From Rhodococcus xishaensis (GTDB taxonomy: Bacteria > Actinomycetota > Actinomycetes > Mycobacteriales > Mycobacteriaceae): a DNA stretch of 64,000 nt. This document shows, one piece after another, positions 34,769 through 43,926 of the stretch. Positions within the stretch are counted from its first letter, which is position 1, and every line of letters starts with the position of its first letter. The position numbers and the translations under genes were made by a program. The stretch covers positions 124,001-188,000 of the forward strand of contig NZ_RKLO01000004.1 in the NCBI RefSeq assembly GCF_004011825.1, written 5' to 3'. The notes beneath the pieces were generated by a model. That model searched no databases. It was not told where the DNA came from and was given only the letters and a program-made list of their open reading frames with translations.

Positions 34769-36058
34769 TCAGGCGACGACCAGGCCCTCGATCCGGCTCG
34801 CGCCGTCCCACCCGCCCTGCGGCGCAGAAAGGCCGAACAGGCTGGCGACCGTCGGTGCGACATCCATGGTGCGGGCCTGCACGTCCGCTACCTCCCGGCC
34901 TCGGCCGACCATCGGATGACCGCCGGCGACGAAGAACGGGATCGGCATCGTCACGGTGTGACCGTGGTTGCCCGGGATCACGTTCGACAAGGGCGTCGGA
35001 TCGCTGAACCGCCAACCCGGAGCACACAGCGCCACGACGTCGCCGGCGCGGTCACCGAGATCGAACTCCGCTGGGGAATGGACCGACTCGACACCGGGGA
35101 CTCCGAGGGCGATGCGCTTGATCCGCTCGATGGCGTCGCCGCGCTCCGCGTCGTCGCCGACGAAGTAGACCAGGTCCGCGCCGCCGTTCTGGGCGATCCG
35201 GATCCGTCCGGCGAGAACGGGATCCGTGTTCAACGGGTGATCGAGACCGATCAGACCCAAGGGCGCCGACCAGTCCATCGAGTGGTCCGCGAGCACGATC
35301 AGCACGCTGCGCTCCCAGCGTCCCGACGCGCGCAGGAAGTCGACGAACTTCTGCACCGCGGCATCGGTGCTACGCAGGGCCGCGTGGCGCGCGATCCGGA
35401 GCGAGGTCCCCGAAATGTCCATGTGGCCGACCCGGTCGACATCGCCGAGGTTGGTGAACGTCATTCGCGGCGAATGCTCACCCACGATCTGGATGAGCGC
35501 CTCGGTGGTGAAGTAGTCGGGCGCATGATCGGTAATCGGTATCAGCGGGAACGGATCCCACTCCACCGACGCCTGGCCGCCGAACAGTCCGTGCAGGTAG
35601 TCCTTGGACAACACGCTCGCGGTGGTCAGCCCCATCTCGGTGCGGAGCCGGCCCAGCACCGTCGACGCCCGGAGGTCGCTCGCACGACCGAGTTCCCGCT
35701 CGTCGCCGACCTCCGGGTCGTAGATCTTGTTGGCGGGAACGCCGCTCCGATAGGGCAGCACTCCGGTCATCATCGCCGCGTGGTTGGGCAGCGTCTCCGC
35801 GACCATGATCGCGGACGCGTCCAGGTACCGCGTACCGTCCGCAGCGAGACCCGTGAGTGTCGGGGTGAGCGATGCGTTGAGTTCGTCCGGACGCATGCCG
35901 TCGACGACCAGCACGTGGACGTCGAGGTCCGTACGGGCCGTAGTGGTGGTGACCTCAGCACCGGCCGGTCCCGACCTGGCCAATCCGGCGAGTCCGATGC
36001 CGCCGGCGAGCGCAGTGCCGCCGATCAGCACGTTCCGGCGGCTCAGCGCGCCGCTCAT
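34769..36058 (-). CDS. Tat-exported alkaline-phosphatase-superfamily phosphodiesterase
   Basis: 429 residues. The Tat signal SRRNVLIGG is followed by a hydrophobic stretch. The type I phosphodiesterase/nucleotide pyrophosphatase fold shows the first metal Asp in HVLVVDGMRPDE, the nucleophile Thr in AETLPNHAAMMTG, the DVDRVGHMD block and LADHSMDW. It probably cleaves phosphate diesters outside the membrane. Translationally coupled by ATGA to the PhoD gene upstream. Confidence 0.8.
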   Translation of the reverse strand: MSGALSRRNVLIGGTALAGGIGLAGLARSGPAGAEVTTTTARTDLDVHVLVVDGMRPDELNASLTPTLTGLAADGTRYLDASAIMVAETLPNHAAMMTGVLPYRSGVPANKIYDPEVGDERELGRASDLRASTVLGRLRTEMGLTTASVLSKDYLHGLFGGQASVEWDPFPLIPITDHAPDYFTTEALIQIVGEHSPRMTFTNLGDVDRVGHMDISGTSLRIARHAALRSTDAAVQKFVDFLRASGRWERSVLIVLADHSMDWSAPLGLIGLDHPLNTDPVLAGRIRIAQNGGADLVYFVGDDAERGDAIERIKRIALGVPGVESVHSPAEFDLGDRAGDVVALCAPGWRFSDPTPLSNVIPGNHGHTVTMPIPFFVAGGHPMVGRGREVADVQARTMDVAPTVASLFGLSAPQGGWDGASRIEGLVVA

Positions 36059-37803
36059 GCGCCCGCCCCCGGATGGTAGCCCGCGGGATCGAGCGGGGCA
36101 GCGACCGGGTGGACCTGCTGGGTGCCGTCAGCGACCCGGTAGCTGATCGCGTGCCGGGACGTGGCATTCGGATCCGCCGGATCGCTGATGTAGAACCAGT
36201 CCATCTGCGCCCCTTGCTTGTTCACCTCGAACACGGTGTATCCGTGGGAGTCGAGTTCGACGTACCGCACGTGACGGTTGGTCGTCTTGATCGCTTCCTC
36301 GGCAAGGACGGTGGCGGTGCGTGGCGGGACGCCCAGCATCTCGTCGATGTTCGTGGAGTTCACCGACGGCACCACCAACTCGGTGCCGACCGTGCCCGAG
36401 CCCGGGTAGTTGGCCGCATCCACCGGCAGGTCGGACGCCCACGAGGTGTGGATGTCACCGGTGAGGAAGACGGTGTTGCGGACCCCGTTCCCGGTGATCG
36501 AGTCGAAGAGTCTGCGCCTGTCGGCGCTGTAGCCGTCCCACTGGTCGGTGCTGAAGGGGACACCGTCGTCGGGCAGACCGACCAACTCGGTGACCGCCGC
36601 GGTGGTATTGCGGTCGAGCGGCGGGAACACGACGGGCGCGATCATCACCGGGTTGCCGACCAGCTTCCACTGCGTCGGCGAGGTGACGATACCGCCGGTC
36701 AGCCACTCCATCTGCTCACGACCGGTGATCGTCCGATCGGGGGAGTCGACCGTGCGCCACCCGGCGCCGGCGGAGGCCGGTTCGTCGCGGTAGGTGCGCA
36801 GGTCGAGCATGGAGAGTTCGACGAGATTGCCGAACCGGAAACGGCGGTAGAGTGCGGGCTCGCTGCCGGTGCCGTTGACGCGTACCGGCATCCACTCGAA
36901 GTAGGCCTGAGTCGACGCGGCCTTACGTGCGCCCCAGTCGCCCTCCGTGGCCGGGTCGTGGTTGGCGGCGCCGCCGAGGTAAGAGTTGTCGGCGCTCTCG
37001 TGGTCGTCCCACGTCACGATGAACGGCACCTTGGCGTGCAACGCCATCAGATCGGGGTCGGTCTTGTACTGCGCGTGCCGGATCCGGTAGTCAGCGAGGG
37101 AGACGATCGGGTGCGCCGGGTCGTGCAGTCGGGGGGAGCCATCCCTGCCGCCGTACTCGTGGGGACCGTACTCGTAGATGTAGTCGCCCAGGTGCACGAT
37201 GGCGTCGAGATCGTCACGCTCGGCAAGGTGCCGGTAGGACGCGAAGTAGCCGGCCTCCCAGTTGGAGCACGAAACGACGCCGAACCTCAGGGCGGTGAGA
37301 TCAGCGTCCTCTGCGGCGGCGGTGCGCGTGCGTCCGACCGGAGACGTCAGCCCGAGCGCCGTGAACCGGTAGAAGTACCCGGTGCCGGCGCGCAACCCGG
37401 TGACATCGACCTTGACGGTGTGGTCGGCGTCGGGGCCGGTGCTCGCGGTGCCGCTGCGCACGACGTTCGTGAACTCCGAATCGGTCGCGACCTGCCAGGA
37501 CAGCGAAACCACCTGACCGACGCCCGAGCCCGGTAGCGCGTCACCGGACGGGGTGATCCGGGTCCAGATGATTACCCGGTCGGGGAGCGGATCGCCCGAG
37601 GCAACACCGTGGAAGAACCCTGGTGCCGAGCCCTCGGCCGGGGCCTGCGCCGAGGCTTGTCCCGTAGTCGTGGCGGCGACCAGTCCGGCTCCCGCTAGCA
37701 CCATCGACCCACGCAACACGCCGCGTCGGCTCACGCCAGTGATCTCGTTGTTATCTAGCACCGGAGGATCACAGCACAACTCGCAACGTGGTTCAACTCT
37801 CAT
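36055..37803 (-). CDS. phoD: PhoD-type alkaline phosphatase
   Basis: About 582 residues if the ATG at 37803 is used; a GTG at 37827 or one at 37761 are alternatives, as none has a good ribosome binding site. Tat signal SRRGVLRGS. PhoD blocks: FHGVASGDPLPDRVIIWTR, FGVVSCSNWEAGYFASYRHLAE, DAIVHLGDYIYEYG, VTWDDHESADNSY, FLTGDIHTSW. It hydrolyses phosphate mono- and diesters outside the cell, with Fe/Ca cofactors in the family. Coupled to the phosphodiesterase downstream. Confidence 0.9.
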   Translation of the reverse strand: MRVEPRCELCCDPPVLDNNEITGVSRRGVLRGSMVLAGAGLVAATTTGQASAQAPAEGSAPGFFHGVASGDPLPDRVIIWTRITPSGDALPGSGVGQVVSLSWQVATDSEFTNVVRSGTASTGPDADHTVKVDVTGLRAGTGYFYRFTALGLTSPVGRTRTAAAEDADLTALRFGVVSCSNWEAGYFASYRHLAERDDLDAIVHLGDYIYEYGPHEYGGRDGSPRLHDPAHPIVSLADYRIRHAQYKTDPDLMALHAKVPFIVTWDDHESADNSYLGGAANHDPATEGDWGARKAASTQAYFEWMPVRVNGTGSEPALYRRFRFGNLVELSMLDLRTYRDEPASAGAGWRTVDSPDRTITGREQMEWLTGGIVTSPTQWKLVGNPVMIAPVVFPPLDRNTTAAVTELVGLPDDGVPFSTDQWDGYSADRRRLFDSITGNGVRNTVFLTGDIHTSWASDLPVDAANYPGSGTVGTELVVPSVNSTNIDEMLGVPPRTATVLAEEAIKTTNRHVRYVELDSHGYTVFEVNKQGAQMDWFYISDPADPNATSRHAISYRVADGTQQVHPVAAPLDPAGYHPGAGA

Positions 37804-37851
37804 CCAGGTGAATTCTCGAGTGTTCACGCGATGTTCGATTTGAGAAGGTTC

Positions 37852-38613
37852 TCAGCGCAGCGCGCGAGTCCCGGGCCGGTGGACTACCCCGCGAGCGACG
37901 AGTTCGATCGCGACCGCCACCGAGCACGTCTGCGCGAGGAGCAAGCCCACGAGGACGAGGATCTGCACGGCGCCCGCCTGGACCGCGGACTCGGTCGCGA
38001 GCAGCACTCCGACGAATGCGCCGGGCAATGTCACCAGTCCGACCGTTCGGGTTTGGTCGACCCCGGGCAGCAGCGCATCCGACACGGCGGATCCGACCAC
38101 CTCCATGCGTGCATCCCGCACGCTCAGGCCCAGGCTGAGGCCGGCCTCGACCTCACCGGTCCGTAGGTCGATCGCGTCCAGACCACGCTTGGCTGCCAGC
38201 GCCGTCGCGACCATCGCGTTGCCCAGCACGATGCCACCGATAGGCACGAGTGCGACGCCCGTCATCGGCACCACCCCGCTGACCAGCATCAGCGGGATCA
38301 CCAACCCGATACCGCACACGAGCGCTATCGACAGCCACGCCGCAGACCGACCGGCCTTCGCTCGTCGGCCTGCCGTGAACGCTGCCGCAACGAACATCGC
38401 GGCTAGAACCAGCAACGACGACCAGAGATGGATGAGCGCTGCGGCCAAGATCAGTGACACCACAGTGAGCTGCACTGCACCGCGAGCTGCCGCCCAGGGC
38501 GCGGTCAGGGGGTTGCCGAGGCTCGCGAACTGGTAAACGACCGCAGTGAGCGCGACCATGACGACACACAACATGAACAAGGCGAGACCGGGAGTCGCCA
38601 GGGCGGTGCTCAT
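37852..38613 (-). CDS. FetB/YbbM-type ABC transporter permease, no ATPase nearby
   Basis: 253 residues from the ATG at 38613, six bases after GGGAGG. UPF0014/FetB pattern: membrane segments and the cytosolic block TALAAKRGLDAIDLRTGEVEAGLSLG, then GLVTLPGAFVGVLLA. FetAB exports iron in E. coli. The FetA ATPase is absent from both flanks, so it must be elsewhere or the gene is an orphan. Confidence 0.8.
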   Translation of the reverse strand: MSTALATPGLALFMLCVVMVALTAVVYQFASLGNPLTAPWAAARGAVQLTVVSLILAAALIHLWSSLLVLAAMFVAAAFTAGRRAKAGRSAAWLSIALVCGIGLVIPLMLVSGVVPMTGVALVPIGGIVLGNAMVATALAAKRGLDAIDLRTGEVEAGLSLGLSVRDARMEVVGSAVSDALLPGVDQTRTVGLVTLPGAFVGVLLATESAVQAGAVQILVLVGLLLAQTCSVAVAIELVARGVVHRPGTRALR

Positions 38614-38735
38614 GACGCGCCTCCCAGCGCTTGCACTCGAGCCCACTCGGGGGCGTGACCGGTGCCAGCCTACCGTTCAGGACGCGCGCAAGAATGCCGC
38701 CTCAGCAGGACTCACCACACCACATGCCGAACACG

Positions 38736-38774
38736 GCTCGGGCCCGAAGCCGACGAACGGCTTCGGGCCCGAGC
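38736..38774. terminator. Strong 16-bp hairpin terminator
   Basis: Arms GCTCGGGCCCGAAGCC and GGCTTCGGGCCCGAGC pair perfectly around GACGAAC. It lies between the small hydrophobic peptide gene and the FetB-type gene, both on the minus strand, so it probably ends the short transcript. Confidence 0.75.
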
Positions 38775-38800
38775 TGATTGGCCGTTGCCGGCCACGCGTA

Positions 38801-38911
38801 CTAGACGAAAAGTCCAGCGAGCAAACCGACAGCGGAAACGACTCCAGCCACCGCTGCCACCGCGTCCGCACCCGCGACGACCGTATCCATGTCGACCGAA
38901 CCGGTTTCCAT
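38801..38911 (-). CDS. Small hydrophobic peptide, 36 residues
   Basis: The ATG at 38911 is 6 nt after GAAAGAGG. The peptide has a short acidic start (METGSVDMDT), then an Ala/Val/Leu-rich hydrophobic helix to the end (VVAGADAVAAVAGV, SAVGLLAGLFV). A dedicated strong terminator follows 27 bp later, which supports a real single-gene transcript. It could be a small membrane protein, a bacteriocin-like peptide or a toxin. No family recognised. Confidence 0.5.
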   Translation of the reverse strand: METGSVDMDTVVAGADAVAAVAGVVSAVGLLAGLFV

Positions 38912-39090
38912 TTCATACCTCTTTCCAGCTGTGAAGCGAGTGCTTCCTCGTGTCGCCGTTCTTGGCGCCAATTCATGTGTAGCTGAGCGTCGGAGCGGAT
39001 TACAAACCCGGAAAGCGCTGAAACACAAGCTATTACAGGAAGGAAACTCTCGTCTTATTCATGCAAAAGCGGCGTTATACGTTGTTAACC

Positions 39091-41574
39091 TCACGCGCTC
39101 CGAACCCGCAGATCCCGGCGGAGGTGATCGCGTTGTTCGATCACCAGACGGCGCAGAGCACCGGGCGCGTCCGAGTTCGCGTCGAGCCAGGCGTCGACCG
39201 GGTCGAGGGACTCCGAGGCCGGGAACAGCCCCAGGACGACCCGGCGTGCGAGCTCGATGCTGCGCTGCGCCCACACGTCGCGGATCGCCGCGAAGTAGGC
39301 GTCGTCGTAGCTGGCGATCAGGTCGCGTCGTTCCCCCGCCCGGAATCCGCCGATGACGGCGTCGAGGTGGTCGTTGCTGAGCGCCGTGTCCTCGAGCGCG
39401 GAGGTCCAGGCCCGCGCCTTCACCTCTGCGTCCGGGCGCGCCGCGAGAGCGCGGAGTTGTGCGGTTCGACCCGACGCGGTGTCGTCGCGCGTCAACTCGA
39501 CGTCGAGATCACTTGGGTCGGCGTGCCCGGTCGCGGACAACGCCGTCCACAGCGCCCACCTCAGGTCGGGGTCCAGGGCCAGGCCATCCGGTGCCGGACG
39601 GTCACCGGTGAGAATTTCGCGGATGTCGGTAGCTCGGCCGTCGTCGAAGACAGCCGCTGCCGCTACCGCACGCGCCCATGCCAATTGGGCACCCGAACCG
39701 GGATCTGATTCGCCCATCACAATCCAACTGGTCTCGAGCCAGGCACTTCTCCACGACACCCGCTCGGCGAGGGGCAGATAGTGGCCAATCGCGAACGACG
39801 CATTCGTCAGGACAGTCGTCAACAACGCCGTGTTGGTCTCTGCCGACACGAACTCCTTTGCCATCGACAGGTACCGGGCGGGAGCGAGTTCACCATCGCG
39901 GGTGGCGTTCCACAGTGCAGACCAGATCAGGCCACGGGCGAGCGGATCGACGACCCGGCTCAACGAGCGCTCCACCGTATCGAGCGACTGCGCGTCGAGG
40001 CGCGCCTTCGCGTAGGTCAGATCGCCGTCGTTGAGCAGGCGCAGCGCCGCGTCCGGCAACGAGACCGGCGTGCGCTCGGCGTCCACGTCCAGTTCCACCC
40101 GCTCCCGGAGCATCAGGTCGCCGGTGTCATCGAAGTCGTAGAGGCCGACCGCGAGTCGGTGCGGCCGCGGATCGGTCTGCACGATCTCGTGCCCGTCGGC
40201 ACCGTGCTCGAGTGTCAGGGTGGACACCCCCGTGGTCTGCAGCCACGCCCCAGCCCAGGACCCCAGATCCCTGCCCGAGCCCGCCGACAGTTCCGCCAGC
40301 AGGTCGGCAAGTGTCGTGTTGCCGAAGGCGTGGTCTCGGAAGTAGCGGCGCACTCCCTCGAAGAAGGCGTCCCGTCCCGTGTATGTGACCAACTGCTTGA
40401 GAACGCTGGCACCCTTCGCGTACGTGATGCCGTCGAAGTTCAGTTTCGCGGCCTCGAGGTCGACGATGTCGGCGACGATCGGATGTGTCGTCGGAAGTTG
40501 GTCCTGCGAATATGCCCATGCCTTACGGCGATTCGCGAAGGCCACCCATGCATCGCTCCACTCGGTGGCCTCTGCGCTCGCGAGTGTGCCCATGTAGTCG
40601 GCGAAGGATTCCTTCAGCCACAGGTCGTCCCACCACACCATCGTGACGAGGTCCCCGAACCACATGTGCGCCATCTCGTGCAGGATCGTGTTGGCGCGCG
40701 CCTCGTATTGGGCCGCAGTGGCAGCACCTCGGAAAACGTACGCCTCGGTGAACGTCACGCAGCCTGGGTTCTCCATCGCGCCGAGGTTGTACTCGGGCAC
40801 GAACACCTGGTCGTACTTGCCCCACGGGTACGGATAGTCGAAGTGCTCGGCGAAGAAGTCGAGGCCCTGCTTCGTGACCTCGAAGATCGTGTCGTCGTCG
40901 AGGTACTTCGCGAGCGACGCTCGGCACAGTATCCCCAAGGGAACTTCGAGATCTCCATGACGCCAGTCGGATCCGACACGATGATAGGGACCGGCAACGA
41001 CGGAGGTGATGTACGTGGAGATCGGCAGGGTGGGGGAGAACTCCACCGTCTGACCGTCCCCGTCGTCCTCGACGATCGCCGCCGACCGGTTCGACGTCAC
41101 GTCCCATCCACTCGGTGCGGTGACCGCGAACGTGAACGGCGCCTTCATGTCCGGCTGCTCGAAGCACGCGAATACCCGTCGCGCGTCCGCCGGTTCGTAC
41201 TGCGTGTAGAGATAGGTTTGCCCGTCGACCGGATCGTGGAATCGGTGCAGGCCTTCACCGGAACGGCTGTACTCGCCCACGGCGCTGACCACGACGGTGT
41301 TGGACCGCCGCAACCCGTGCAGCGTGATCCGGGTTCCGTCGTACTCGACATCCACGAACTGGCCGTTGACGATCACGGAACGGATCTCGAGGCCGATGAA
41401 GTCGAGCCAGCTCTCGGGTGCGGAGGAGTCGAACTCCACCGTCGTCGTGGTGAGGAATCCCGCTTCGGTACTGTCGGGTGCGCCCGTTACGTCCAGTTCC
41501 ACCCGATAGGAGCGGACGGTCACCGCCGAGGATCGCGCTGCGGTTTCGGCACGGGTCAGATTCGCGATACTCAC
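39091..41574 (-). CDS. pepN: Aminopeptidase N (M1 family)
   Basis: 827 residues from the GTG at 41574. Substrate motif LGAMENPG, zinc site HEMAHMWFGDLVTMVWWDDLWLKE with H-E-x2-H and the distant Glu (about 298-321), catalytic Tyr region downstream, and a long C-terminal ERAP1-like helical domain. It removes N-terminal residues from peptides in the cytosol. Length is standard for actinobacterial PepN. Confidence 0.93.
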   Translation of the reverse strand: MSIANLTRAETAARSSAVTVRSYRVELDVTGAPDSTEAGFLTTTTVEFDSSAPESWLDFIGLEIRSVIVNGQFVDVEYDGTRITLHGLRRSNTVVVSAVGEYSRSGEGLHRFHDPVDGQTYLYTQYEPADARRVFACFEQPDMKAPFTFAVTAPSGWDVTSNRSAAIVEDDGDGQTVEFSPTLPISTYITSVVAGPYHRVGSDWRHGDLEVPLGILCRASLAKYLDDDTIFEVTKQGLDFFAEHFDYPYPWGKYDQVFVPEYNLGAMENPGCVTFTEAYVFRGAATAAQYEARANTILHEMAHMWFGDLVTMVWWDDLWLKESFADYMGTLASAEATEWSDAWVAFANRRKAWAYSQDQLPTTHPIVADIVDLEAAKLNFDGITYAKGASVLKQLVTYTGRDAFFEGVRRYFRDHAFGNTTLADLLAELSAGSGRDLGSWAGAWLQTTGVSTLTLEHGADGHEIVQTDPRPHRLAVGLYDFDDTGDLMLRERVELDVDAERTPVSLPDAALRLLNDGDLTYAKARLDAQSLDTVERSLSRVVDPLARGLIWSALWNATRDGELAPARYLSMAKEFVSAETNTALLTTVLTNASFAIGHYLPLAERVSWRSAWLETSWIVMGESDPGSGAQLAWARAVAAAAVFDDGRATDIREILTGDRPAPDGLALDPDLRWALWTALSATGHADPSDLDVELTRDDTASGRTAQLRALAARPDAEVKARAWTSALEDTALSNDHLDAVIGGFRAGERRDLIASYDDAYFAAIRDVWAQRSIELARRVVLGLFPASESLDPVDAWLDANSDAPGALRRLVIEQRDHLRRDLRVRSA

Positions 41575-41643
41575 GCCCCTGATCCTGCCACCGCTAGTAG
41601 AGTCCGAACGGTCTCCGGTCAACCGCATCGAACGGGGCCCGAC

Positions 41644-42084
41644 ATGTCAGCACGTTTCGAAGGCACGACGGTCGTCGATCGGCCCATCGACAGGGTGTTC
41701 GAATTCCTCGCGGCCGGCATCAACGATCCGAAGTTCAGCCCCAGAGTTCAGACGATCGCCAAGAGAACGCCCGGACCGCCCGGCGTAGGGACCGTCTTCG
41801 CCAGCACGGTCAAGGACGCGGGCGTGACCACCGAGCGCGAGTTCGAGATCACGGAATTCGAAGCACCGCGACGCATTCGGTGGGCCGAGCGGTCGAAGAA
41901 CGTCGTGACCGCGGTCGCGGGCGGCTACGACCTGGAACCATCCGGCGACGGGACACAGGTGACGATCTTCAACGAGCTCGAGGGTCACGGAATCGGCAAG
42001 ATCATCGCACCGCTCGCGGTGCGTGCGGCCCGAAAGGACGCCCCTGCGTTCGCGTTACGGATCAAGGCGGCGATCGAAGGCTGA
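41644..42084 (+). CDS. SRPBCC family protein
   Basis: 146 residues from the ATG at 41644, divergent from pepN. START/polyketide-cyclase-like pattern: FEGTTVVDRPIDRVFEFLA at the start, ITEFEAPRRIRWAER in the middle, and a C-terminal helix after GKIIAPLAVRAARKDAPAFALRIKAAIEG. It binds a hydrophobic ligand; ligand unknown. The 767-codon frame that includes it is mostly the antisense of pepN. Confidence 0.75.
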   Translation: MSARFEGTTVVDRPIDRVFEFLAAGINDPKFSPRVQTIAKRTPGPPGVGTVFASTVKDAGVTTEREFEITEFEAPRRIRWAERSKNVVTAVAGGYDLEPSGDGTQVTIFNELEGHGIGKIIAPLAVRAARKDAPAFALRIKAAIEG

Positions 42085-42133
42085 CCGTCGCCTCGGGTCG
42101 GCTTGGTGGTGGCGGCTGCCGGAGACCCGGACG

Positions 42134-43003
42134 TCAGAGCCCCGGAGCAGTCCAGGCGAAGAAGCCCTGGCCGGACTTGCGTCCGAGTTCACCGCGCGCC
42201 ACCTTCTCACGCAGCAGTCTCGGCGGCTCGAAGCGCGGACCCAGGGTGGCGGCCAGGTGTTCGGCGATCGCCAGACGCACATCGAGACCGACCAGGTCGG
42301 TGGAGCGCAGCGGCCCCATCGGGTGGCGGTAACCCAGCTCCATGGCGCGGTCGATCGCGTCGGCGTCGGCGACTCCCTCCTCCAGCATGCGGATCGCCTC
42401 CAGCCCCAGGCACACGCCCAGGCGGCTGGTGGCAAAGCCGGGTGAGTCGTTGATCACCACCTCCGTCTTGCCCAGCAGAGCCACCCATGCAACCGCCTTG
42501 TCGACCACCGCATCGGCGGTCGCGGGCGCGGTCACGATCTCCACCAACGCCGACGCGGGGACGGGGTTGAAGAAGTGCATCCCGAGGAACCGGCTCGGAT
42601 CACCTAGGGCGGTGCCGAGTTCGGTGATGGACAAGGAGCTGGTGTTGCTGGCGATCACCGCGTCGGCGCGAACGGTCTTGTCGATCGCCGCCAACACCTC
42701 GATCTTCAGCCCCGGATTCTCCGGGACCGCTTCGACCACCAGGTCCACGTCACCGGGGAGATCCGACGGGGCGGCGACGGTGGAGATCCGCTCGAGGATC
42801 TCGTCGGGGGTGGAGCCGATCAGCTTGCCGCGCTCGTCGGCGCGGTGCAGGCCGGTGGCCACCCGGGCACGTGCGGCCGCCTGATCGCCGGTCTCGGCGA
42901 TGACAACCTCGCTGCCGAGGGTGGCGAACACCTGCGCGATGCCCGCGCCCATGCGGCCGCCACCGGCCACTGCCACTCGAGCCGGGGCGGGGATCTCGGT
43001 CAT
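42134..43003 (-). CDS. 3-hydroxybutyryl/3-hydroxyacyl-CoA dehydrogenase
   Basis: 289 residues. Rossmann motif VAVAGGGRMGAGIAQ at residues 9-23, SNTSSLSITEL with the conserved Ser, catalytic His/Glu in MHFFNPVPASALVEIV, and the C-terminal domain DSPGFATSRLG. It oxidises 3-hydroxyacyl-CoA with NAD. It overlaps the enoyl-CoA hydratase gene by 4 bp (ATGA), forming a two-step beta-oxidation or phenylacetate-type module. Confidence 0.9.
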   Translation of the reverse strand: MTEIPAPARVAVAGGGRMGAGIAQVFATLGSEVVIAETGDQAAARARVATGLHRADERGKLIGSTPDEILERISTVAAPSDLPGDVDLVVEAVPENPGLKIEVLAAIDKTVRADAVIASNTSSLSITELGTALGDPSRFLGMHFFNPVPASALVEIVTAPATADAVVDKAVAWVALLGKTEVVINDSPGFATSRLGVCLGLEAIRMLEEGVADADAIDRAMELGYRHPMGPLRSTDLVGLDVRLAIAEHLAATLGPRFEPPRLLREKVARGELGRKSGQGFFAWTAPGL

Positions 43004-43737
43004 CTCTTCCTCTCCAGGAATGCGGTCATGCGGTCTTGCTTGTCGTCGGTTTCGAACAGCACGGCCTGGGCGATGTCGTCGGCGAACGGGTGCGTGCCGG
43101 GGGCGTCGACGATCGTCTTGGTAAGGCGCAGCGCGAGCGGTGCGGAGCGGGCGATCCGGTCGAGCAGCCGGTGTGCCGCCTCCATGTGGGTTCCGGGATC
43201 GACGATCTCGAGGACCAAGCCGGTGCGCAGGGCGGCGTCGGCATCGAGCACATGCCCACCGAGCAGAACCTGCTTGGCTACCGACGTGCCCACCAGCTGC
43301 GGGAGGCGGTAGCTCGCCCCCGCCGCGGCCATGATGCCCAACCCCGGCTCGGGGTTGCCGAACTTCACGGTCGAGGTCGCGATGCGGATGTCACAGGCGT
43401 AGGCCAGTTCGGCCCCGCCCCCGAGGGCGAAGCCGCTCACGGCGGCGATGGTCGGCAGCGGCAGCCGTCCGATCCTGTCGAACAAGTTGCGGTTGATCCC
43501 GGCGAGCGCGTCGTCACGGCCGCGGGCCTGCAGCTCGGCGATGTCGGCGCCACCGGCGAAGTGGTCTCCGCGGCCGGTGAGCAGCAGCAGCCTCGGCTCC
43601 GCCTCGAGGCGCGCGCAGACCTCGTGCAGCTCACCGATCATCTCGGCGTTGATGGCGTTGCGCTGTGCGGGTCGGTCGAGAGTGACGACTACACGGTCGG
43701 GCTGCTCGGAAACGTCGAGGGTGGCGAAGGTGGTCAC
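43000..43737 (-). CDS. Enoyl-CoA hydratase/isomerase
   Basis: 245 residues from the GTG at 43737, preceded by GGAGAGG. Crotonase signature: GADIAELQARG, then AAVSGFALGGGAELAYACDIRIA with the oxyanion-hole residues and KFGNPEPGLGIM. It hydrates enoyl-CoA ahead of the dehydrogenase encoded just downstream. Confidence 0.9.
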   Translation of the reverse strand: MTTFATLDVSEQPDRVVVTLDRPAQRNAINAEMIGELHEVCARLEAEPRLLLLTGRGDHFAGGADIAELQARGRDDALAGINRNLFDRIGRLPLPTIAAVSGFALGGGAELAYACDIRIATSTVKFGNPEPGLGIMAAAGASYRLPQLVGTSVAKQVLLGGHVLDADAALRTGLVLEIVDPGTHMEAAHRLLDRIARSAPLALRLTKTIVDAPGTHPFADDIAQAVLFETDDKQDRMTAFLERKR

Positions 43738-43926
43738 GGCACCTCTCCTGGTCCGGGTGGACAGTCCCGTTGTCCCTGGTGGGGATAGGAACGACAATGG
43801 GAATCATCGCTGGGAGCAAACGGTACCCCTCCGAAAGAATCTGTTCGCGTCGGTCTCACAAAGCGACCGATCGGGATATCGTGCAGAACAGACGAGGTTC
43901 ACCAGCAAGCGCACCCGGAGGATTCG

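Noticed and set aside
39781-42084. 767-codon plus-strand frame
   Set aside because: Most of it is antisense to pepN; only its last 146 codons (SRPBCC protein) look real.
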